Shown here in pieces: positions 21,700-26,899 of a DNA stretch of 26,899 nucleotides. The stretch comes from Caulobacter sp. CCH9-E1. Its GTDB lineage: Bacteria > Pseudomonadota > Alphaproteobacteria > Caulobacterales > Caulobacteraceae. Made by a program: the position numbers and the translations under genes. Location: positions 1 to 26,899 of the forward strand of contig NZ_LSJA01000334.1 of NCBI RefSeq assembly GCF_001556515.1, written 5' to 3'. The notes under the pieces were generated by a model that was not told where the DNA came from, did no database searches, and saw only the letters and a list, made by a program, of their open reading frames with translations. The first letter of the stretch is position 1. Every line of letters begins with the position of its first letter.

Positions 21700-22626
21700 C
21701 TACTTCCGCTTCGGCGTGTAGGGCTTCTGGTCGCGCCAGGCCTGGGCGAATTTCTCGAGGTCCTGGTCGACCGTCTCGGGCAGGGTCACCACGAGGCGCG
21801 CCAACAGATCGCCGCGCTTGCCCTTGGCGTCGGCGAAGCCCCGGCCCTTCAGGCGCAGGGTCTGGCCGCTGTTGCTGCCCTTGGGGACGTTCAGCATCAC
21901 ATTGCCGTCCGGCGTGGGCGCCTCGACCTTGCCGCCCAGCACCGCGTCGGGAACCGAGATCGGCAGGTCCATGACCAGCGCCTCGCCCTCACGGCGGTAG
22001 ATCGGGTGCGGCTTGATCACCAGCTCGATCATGGCGTCGCCCGCCCCGCCGCGCCCGGGAGCGCCCTGCCCCTTCAGGCGAAGGGTCTGGCCTTCCTGGG
22101 CGCCGGCGGGGATGGTCACGTCGATCGTGCGGCCGTCCGAGAAGCTGACACGCTTCTTGCCGCCCTTGATCGCTTCTTCCAGGTCGATCTCGAGACGCGC
22201 CTTTACGTCGGCGCCGCGCGGGGCGAAGCCGCCGGTCTGGCCGCCGCCGCCAAAGGGGCCGCGACCGCCGCCGAACACGCCGCCGAACAGGTCCGACAGG
22301 TCGATCTCCGGCCCCTCGTCGACGCGGAAGCCGCCCCGGCCGAAGCCGCCGGCGTTGAACGGGCCGTTGCCGGGCTGGCCGCCGAAACCGCGCATGGTCT
22401 CGCGGCCATCGGCGTCGATCTGGCCCAGGTCGAACTTCTTGCGCTTCTCGGCGTCGCCCAGAATGTCGAAGGCGGCGCTGACCTGCTTGAACTTCTCCTC
22501 GGCCTTCTTGTCGCCGGGATTGGCGTCGGGGTGATGCTGCTTGGCGAGCTTGCGGAACGCCTTGCGGATCTCGTCCGCGCTCGCGGTGCGGGAAACGCCG
22601 AGTTCCTGATAGGGGTCACGCGCCAA
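21700..22626 (-). CDS. DnaJ-family co-chaperone (type II, CbpA-like)
   Basis: Hsp70 co-chaperone of 308 aa that stimulates DnaK ATPase and delivers clients. J domain at about 1-69 with His32-Pro33-Asp34. Gly/Phe-rich linker at about 77-135 (GFGGQPGNGPFNAGGFGRGG). Two substrate-binding beta domains at about 138-295 (ADVKARLEIDLEEAIKGGKK). There is no Cys-rich zinc finger, so it is not canonical DnaJ. The start is TTG at 22626: in-frame TGA lies four codons upstream and no other start precedes the J domain. GAGGA lies seven bases before it. It follows the GTA tail genes by 88 bp on the same strand. Housekeeping function is likely; the GTA link may be accidental. Confidence 0.93.
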   Translation of the reverse strand: MARDPYQELGVSRTASADEIRKAFRKLAKQHHPDANPGDKKAEEKFKQVSAAFDILGDAEKRKKFDLGQIDADGRETMRGFGGQPGNGPFNAGGFGRGGFRVDEGPEIDLSDLFGGVFGGGRGPFGGGGQTGGFAPRGADVKARLEIDLEEAIKGGKKRVSFSDGRTIDVTIPAGAQEGQTLRLKGQGAPGRGGAGDAMIELVIKPHPIYRREGEALVMDLPISVPDAVLGGKVEAPTPDGNVMLNVPKGSNSGQTLRLKGRGFADAKGKRGDLLARLVVTLPETVDQDLEKFAQAWRDQKPYTPKRK

Positions 22627-22714
22627 GGAAGGTCCTCATCGGGCTGAGCTAGGTTGGGGTAACGCCCTCCATCTAGAACGTCCAGCGCGCCGCGCAAGCC
22701 CTAATGTGGCATTT

Positions 22715-25700
22715 TTACCACAATCCTGTCGTCGCCGCGTCGCCCCAGCCGTAGAGGGCGTCGGCTTGGGCGACCTCCAGGCGCGCGCCGGTCGGCGGCG
22801 CGTCGCTCGCCCGCATGGCGGCGGTGTAGACCAAGGCCGGCTCCGACACCTCGACCTCACGCAACACCGCCGCGCCGTCCAGCACGCGGACGCGGTAGCG
22901 CTCGACGCCCTCGACCAGCGGGACCTCGCCGGCCCAGACGTCGCCGCCGGCCCGGGCGCGGCGGATCCACGACAGCCGCAGGTCGCCGCCGATCATCCGC
23001 GCGCGCAGGTGCGTCGGGGCCAGGGGCCGCAGGGCTCGGCCGGTCCAGACCACCGTCGTCTCGGCGGCGCCCGCGCCCGCCGGAGGCCCGCCGGCCGGGG
23101 CCGCGCGGACCTTCAGCGGAACGCCGCGCTCGAAGGCCGCGACCTCCATCGGAACCACCGCCTCGTCCAGCAGCACGACCGGCGCGCCGGCCAGGACCGC
23201 CGCCTCGCTGGCCGCCCCGTCGCGCAGGCCGCGCAGCAGGCCGGAGAGCCGCCACACGTCGGGCGACAGCAGCGCCGCGTCGCGGAAGCCGATCACCTCC
23301 CAGCGCCCATCGCCGGCCATGACGGCCAGGCTGTTGCGGCCCGCCAGCATCGCGCCCAGCGAGACCGACGACAGGCTGGTCCCCTCCATCCGCACCGTCA
23401 GGGCGCCCAGGCGATCGACGCGATGCGGCGAGGCCGGCGCGAGATCCGTCAGGGTCACGCCTAGGGTCGCCGGCTGAGCCAGACGCGCCCTGACGCTCAG
23501 CGTGTCGAGGTCTGGGCCGGCGTGGATCTCCAGCGGACGCCAAGGCTCGCCCGCGGCGGCGACCAGCGGCCGGGCGTCGTCCGCCAGGGCGCCGTTCGAC
23601 GGCAGATCCAGCACCCGCAGCGCCGGCGGCGGCGTAGGCTCGCGCGGCGGAGCCGGCGTCCAGTCGAGACCGCCGCCGACGCCCTGTCCGGCGACGACCG
23701 GGACCAGGGTCGAGCGCGGCCGCTCGTCGAGATCCAGGCGCGCCACCCGCCAGGCGCCGCCGTCATGGGCCAGGCGGTCGCCCGGCTCCAGACGCAGGGC
23801 GGCGGAGGGCGAGAGGTGGAGGATCCGCGAGCGCCGCGCGGCCTCGTCGGCGGCCAGCATCCGACGGGCGCAGGCCTCGGCGTCGGGGGCGGCCAGCACG
23901 ATCGGCGCGTCGGCGTCACGCGTTCCTTCGCCCTGCTCGCGGCGCACGACCACCGCCCCGACCTGGTAGTCGCGTCCGGCGTCCAGGAAGCGCAGGCGCA
24001 GGGCCTCGGCGGCGGGCTCCAGCACGCGGATCTCACGCTCGACGGCGCCGTCGTCGGGGCGAACGAGGTCGCTTTCGGCCAGCGCGCCCGCCACGCGGCC
24101 AGAGCGGGACATCATCCGCACGTGGTCGCCGCGCTCGACGGGATCCAGGGCGAAGGCCTCGGTCAACGGCGCCAGAGCGTCGCGCAGGCGCATCGGCCGG
24201 TCGACGACATAGCCGCCCACCGAACCGCCCGCCTCGCCCGGATCGATCGAGACGCCGGCCCGCGCGCCCAGGGCGCGGATCAGCTCGGGCAGCGGCGCGA
24301 TCCCGGCGCGGCCGGTCAGCCAGTGTCCGAGGGTCCACGAACTCCCGTCCGCCCAGACGTCCGACCGCGCCGGGAAGTCCGGGAACGGCCGCGCGTCCCA
24401 GCACCAGGCGCTGGCGGCCTCGACCATCGCCCCCCCATAGACCGGCGAGACCGGATTGGCGGCCGGCTCGTCCAGCCAGGCCAGCACCGCCTCCAGACAC
24501 CGCCGCTGGCCGAAGTCGTCGCGCTCGCCGGTCGAGTATGGCGGCAGGAAGCTCTCGGAGCTCTTCGGGTCGATAAAGAGGTTCGGCGAATTGCTTCCCT
24601 TGTCGACCGCCGGACAGCCGAACTCGGTCAGGCGGATCGGCTTGGCGCGGGGGACCCAAGCGGTGGGCGTGCTCGCGCGGACGCCGCCTGGGCGGTCGTA
24701 GTGGGCGTTGCTCCACCACGCCTTCAGGTCCTTGGGCCGGAAGATCCAGGGCTCGCCATGAGCGCCGTCGGTGATCGGCGTGCGCGCTTGCGCGTCGCGG
24801 GCGGCCTGGCTCGGATAATACCAGTCGAAGCCCTCGCCGCCCGTCAGCCCGGCGCGCAGATAGGCCGGGTCGTGCGGCCCCAGGAGGCCGGCGGCGGCGT
24901 CCAGATGGGTCTCGCCCTCGCGCCAGTCGGTGATCGGCGGATACCAGTCGACGCCGACGAAATCGATGTTCGGATCGGCCCACAGCGGATCGAGATGGAA
25001 CACCGCATGGCCGCTTCCGTCGGCGGGCTGGTGGCCGAAATATTCGCTCCAGTCGGCGGCGTAGCCGAGCTTGGTTGCTGGTCCGAGCACGGCGCGGACG
25101 TCCGCGGCCAAGGTCTTGAGCTTGGCGACCGCCGGATAGGTCCCGCCCGGTCCGCGCGTCGTGGTGACCCCGCGCAGCTCCGAGCCGATGACGAATCCGT
25201 CCACCCCGCCGGCTTGGGCGGCCAGGCTCGCCTGGTGCAGCACCATTCGACGCAAGCCCCATTCGCCGTCGAAGAAGGCGCCGACCTGGGCGGTCGCCGC
25301 CGCCGTTCCATCCGCGCCGGCCTCGCAAGCGATACGGCCGCGCCACGGATAGGCCGGCTGGCCCGGCGGGGTGTCCATCAGGATGAACGGATAGAGCGTG
25401 ACCTTCAGCCCGCGCCGCTTCAGCTCGGCGATCGCCTGCAGCACCACCGCGTCGGCCGGCGTACCGCCGTAGGCCGGCTTGCCGTCCTTCAGCGAGACGA
25501 GGTGCGCGCCGGACCGGCCTACGCCCGCTACGCTCCAAGTGATCGGCAGGGTGTCCTTGCTCCCCTGCTCGACGCCCGGCCGGATCTGGCAGTGGCCGCA
25601 GCGCAGGTCGGTCCCGAACCAGGCGACGACCAGGGTCACGTGATCCACGTTCGGCAGCTGGGCCTGCAGCTGGTCCAGCGCCACGATGAGATCGGCGCGG

Positions 25701-26425
25701 CCGTCGGCGTTATGGACGCTCTCGCTGGCGGTCCGGGTGAGACCTTCGCGACGCAGGACCGCTTCGGTCGCATAGACGAACTCGCCGGCGCCGGGGATCA
25801 GGCACACGCCCTTCAGCCGCTCCTCCAGACCTGGAGGATCGCCGGGCGTGCGCGGCCGGCGGAAGACCTCGAACGACAACTGCGGCGGGCGATTGCCAAA
25901 CGGCTCCAGCGGCAGATCCTCGAACACGACATAGGCCACGCCGCGATAGGCCGGCGCCTCGCCTTCGATGGCCGCGACCAGCGGATCGGGCGCCTGGTCC
26001 TCGGTCCCCAGGTGGACGCGCATCGTCGCGCCCGACAGGTCCATCACTCGCCCGTCGGCCCAGACCCGGCCAATGCCGTCGATCGGCCCCTCGGCCACGG
26101 CGACGGCGAACGACAGGCTGTAGGCGTAAGAGGTCGTCTTCTGGCCCTTGGCGCCGCCGACGCGGCCTTCGATCCGCTTCTCGCGAAAGCGCGCGGCCCA
26201 GATCACCTGGCCGCCGACCCGCGCGCGGCCGAACACGCACGGCAGCGCCGCGCCCTCGGCCGCGCCGGTCAGCCGCAGCTCCGGGATGCGCGGACCGATC
26301 TGACGCGCGGGCGACAGGGCCGACAGCGCGGCCTGGTCGACCGCCGCTCCAAGGGCCGCCCCGGCCACGGCGCCCAGAGGCCCGCCGATCGCCGCCCCGA
26401 CGCTGGAGAGGATGACTTGAGCCAT
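22715..26425 (-). CDS. GTA gp15-like tail hub/host-specificity protein with TIM-barrel domain
   Basis: Protein of 1236 aa, matching the large RcGTA g15 'megatron' tail protein. The N-terminal part (about 1-255) has a Gly/Ala-rich segment (SSVGAAIGGPLGAVAGAALG) and hub-like domain (RIPELRLTGAAEGAALPCVF). The GTA TIM-barrel glycoside-hydrolase-like domain spans about 262-580. It contains RCGHCQIRPGVEQ (Cys276, Cys279), GFVIGSELRGVTTTRG with Glu416, and NIDFVGVDWYPPITDWREG. A phage-tail_3-like domain and C-terminal modules follow. ATG 26425 has GAGGAG eight bases upstream; the longer frame to 26485 overlaps g14. It is intact. GTAs package host DNA and this protein likely contacts the recipient cell. 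Confidence 0.93.
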   Translation of the reverse strand: MAQVILSSVGAAIGGPLGAVAGAALGAAVDQAALSALSPARQIGPRIPELRLTGAAEGAALPCVFGRARVGGQVIWAARFREKRIEGRVGGAKGQKTTSYAYSLSFAVAVAEGPIDGIGRVWADGRVMDLSGATMRVHLGTEDQAPDPLVAAIEGEAPAYRGVAYVVFEDLPLEPFGNRPPQLSFEVFRRPRTPGDPPGLEERLKGVCLIPGAGEFVYATEAVLRREGLTRTASESVHNADGRADLIVALDQLQAQLPNVDHVTLVVAWFGTDLRCGHCQIRPGVEQGSKDTLPITWSVAGVGRSGAHLVSLKDGKPAYGGTPADAVVLQAIAELKRRGLKVTLYPFILMDTPPGQPAYPWRGRIACEAGADGTAAATAQVGAFFDGEWGLRRMVLHQASLAAQAGGVDGFVIGSELRGVTTTRGPGGTYPAVAKLKTLAADVRAVLGPATKLGYAADWSEYFGHQPADGSGHAVFHLDPLWADPNIDFVGVDWYPPITDWREGETHLDAAAGLLGPHDPAYLRAGLTGGEGFDWYYPSQAARDAQARTPITDGAHGEPWIFRPKDLKAWWSNAHYDRPGGVRASTPTAWVPRAKPIRLTEFGCPAVDKGSNSPNLFIDPKSSESFLPPYSTGERDDFGQRRCLEAVLAWLDEPAANPVSPVYGGAMVEAASAWCWDARPFPDFPARSDVWADGSSWTLGHWLTGRAGIAPLPELIRALGARAGVSIDPGEAGGSVGGYVVDRPMRLRDALAPLTEAFALDPVERGDHVRMMSRSGRVAGALAESDLVRPDDGAVEREIRVLEPAAEALRLRFLDAGRDYQVGAVVVRREQGEGTRDADAPIVLAAPDAEACARRMLAADEAARRSRILHLSPSAALRLEPGDRLAHDGGAWRVARLDLDERPRSTLVPVVAGQGVGGGLDWTPAPPREPTPPPALRVLDLPSNGALADDARPLVAAAGEPWRPLEIHAGPDLDTLSVRARLAQPATLGVTLTDLAPASPHRVDRLGALTVRMEGTSLSSVSLGAMLAGRNSLAVMAGDGRWEVIGFRDAALLSPDVWRLSGLLRGLRDGAASEAAVLAGAPVVLLDEAVVPMEVAAFERGVPLKVRAAPAGGPPAGAGAAETTVVWTGRALRPLAPTHLRARMIGGDLRLSWIRRARAGGDVWAGEVPLVEGVERYRVRVLDGAAVLREVEVSEPALVYTAAMRASDAPPTGARLEVAQADALYGWGDAATTGLW

Positions 26426-26435
26426 CAGATGCTCC

Positions 26436-26897
26436 TCAAGGAAAACGGAAGGCCGCGACCAGGCGCCCGCGCCACCAGCGGCCAAGCGCGCTCTCGACGC
26501 AGGCCCGGCCCCAATAGGCGTGGATCATCCGGTCGGGCCCGGACTGGATCGCGCAGTGCTTGGCGACCGCGCCGGGCGCCATGCGGAAGACGAGGACGTC
26601 GCCAGGACGGGCTTCGGACAACGGAACCGGCGTCAGCCAGCGGCCGAACGCCTCGAGCAGCAGCTCGCGCTCGCCGAGCTCCGCCCAGTCGGGACGGTAG
26701 GGCGGCGGCGCTTCCGGCTCGACGCCGTGGATCGCCCGCCAGACGCCCCGCACCAAGCCCAGGCAGTCGCACCCCGCGCCCAGGGTCGAAGCTTGATGGC
26801 GGTAGGGCGTTCCGAGCCAGCGGCGGGCGTGGGCGAGGACAAGATCCTCCCCCGCGACGCGGGGGAGGTGGCCCAGAGGGCCGGAGGGGGCTAGCTC
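26436..26897 (-). CDS. GTA g14-like NlpC/P60 cell-wall peptidase, 5' end outside the window
   Basis: Peptidoglycan peptidase of the GTA tail, probably used for particle entry. The reading frame runs off the window. Visible residues include HARRWLGTPYRHQA, then GAGCDCLGLVRGVWRAIHG with the catalytic Cys, and VAKHCAIQSGPDRMIHAYWG with catalytic His residues. A GTG at 26756 could start a 106-aa product, but that would remove the catalytic Cys. No ATG, GTG or TTG lies between the Cys region and the window edge. The frame instead passes through a family-B repeat (26848-26899). Either the start is beyond the window and the repeat codes for an N-terminal extension, or the natural start was overwritten. 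The stop is 10 bp before the g15 start. Confidence 0.85.
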   Translation of the reverse strand, partial: ELAPSGPLGHLPRVAGEDLVLAHARRWLGTPYRHQASTLGAGCDCLGLVRGVWRAIHGVEPEAPPPYRPDWAELGERELLLEAFGRWLTPVPLSEARPGDVLVFRMAPGAVAKHCAIQSGPDRMIHAYWGRACVESALGRWWRGRLVAAFRFP

Positions 26898-26899
26898 GG
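26848..26899. repeat. Family-B inverted repeat, copy 4 (runs off the window)
   Basis: CTCCCCCGCGACGCGGGGGAG (26848-26868; internal palindrome) is followed by GGTGGCCCAGAGGGCCGGAG and GGGGC. The 27 bases at 26865-26891 are identical to 28-54. It overlaps the 5' part of the GTA g14 reading frame. Confidence 0.75.

Noticed and set aside
26436..26756. g14 peptidase starting at GTG 26756
   Set aside because: That start would remove the catalytic Cys and the conserved N-terminal helix, both present in frame upstream.

Overview
The window reads as chromosomal DNA from a Caulobacter-like alphaproteobacterium. The base composition is very G+C rich, genes often start with GTG or TTG, and there is a complete alphaproteobacterial cytochrome c maturation block. 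A Caulobacter-style long intergenic inverted repeat (CIR-like, with GANTC methylation sites) occurs four times, and the right edge holds the tail end of a gene transfer agent (GTA) cluster. No rRNA, tRNA, CRISPR array or insertion sequence was seen. All genes lie on the minus strand except one M56 peptidase gene. No gene-free stretch exceeds about 235 bp.

Region 1 (1-4015), in transcription order from high to low coordinate: a secreted EF-hand protein, an ECF sigma factor, a one-TM anti-sigma candidate and a CnrX-like membrane-anchored periplasmic protein, then msrP and msrQ (periplasmic methionine sulfoxide repair). The first four form a tight operon with CnrYXH-like layout. An ECF-type promoter (GTAACC-N16-CGTA) lies between this operon and msrP. 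Region 2 (4245-8115): glnE, and divergent from it an M56 (BlaR1-type) peptidase gene with a BlaI-like operator between them but no blaI gene.

Region 3 (8273-16668): ccmI-ccmE-ccmF-ccmH, degP, an OmpR-family response regulator and its sensor kinase. With glnE this follows a gene order I recall from rhizobia (cycHJKL-degP-regulator-sensor-glnE), here interrupted by the M56 gene. Region 4 (16902-20945): an unrecognised 443-aa protein, then a PepSY protein with a FeuP/FeuQ-like two-component system. A GTTCAG-N5-ATTCAG direct repeat lies upstream of that operon, and a long RNA hairpin covers the feuQ ribosome binding site. Region 5 (21036-26899): a mazEF toxin-antitoxin pair, a DnaJ-family co-chaperone started by TTG, and the last two GTA tail genes (g15 megatron/hub and g14 NlpC/P60 peptidase, the latter cut by the window end).

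Two families of long inverted repeats punctuate the region, often between genes that belong together (msrP/msrQ, regulator/sensor, ccmE/ccmF). At two places they reach into coding sequence: the 3' end of msrQ and the 5' end of GTA g14. The best candidates for new biology are the EF-hand/ECF/CnrX-like module next to msrPQ, the hairpin-masked feuQ start, and the orphan M56 gene with its operator.
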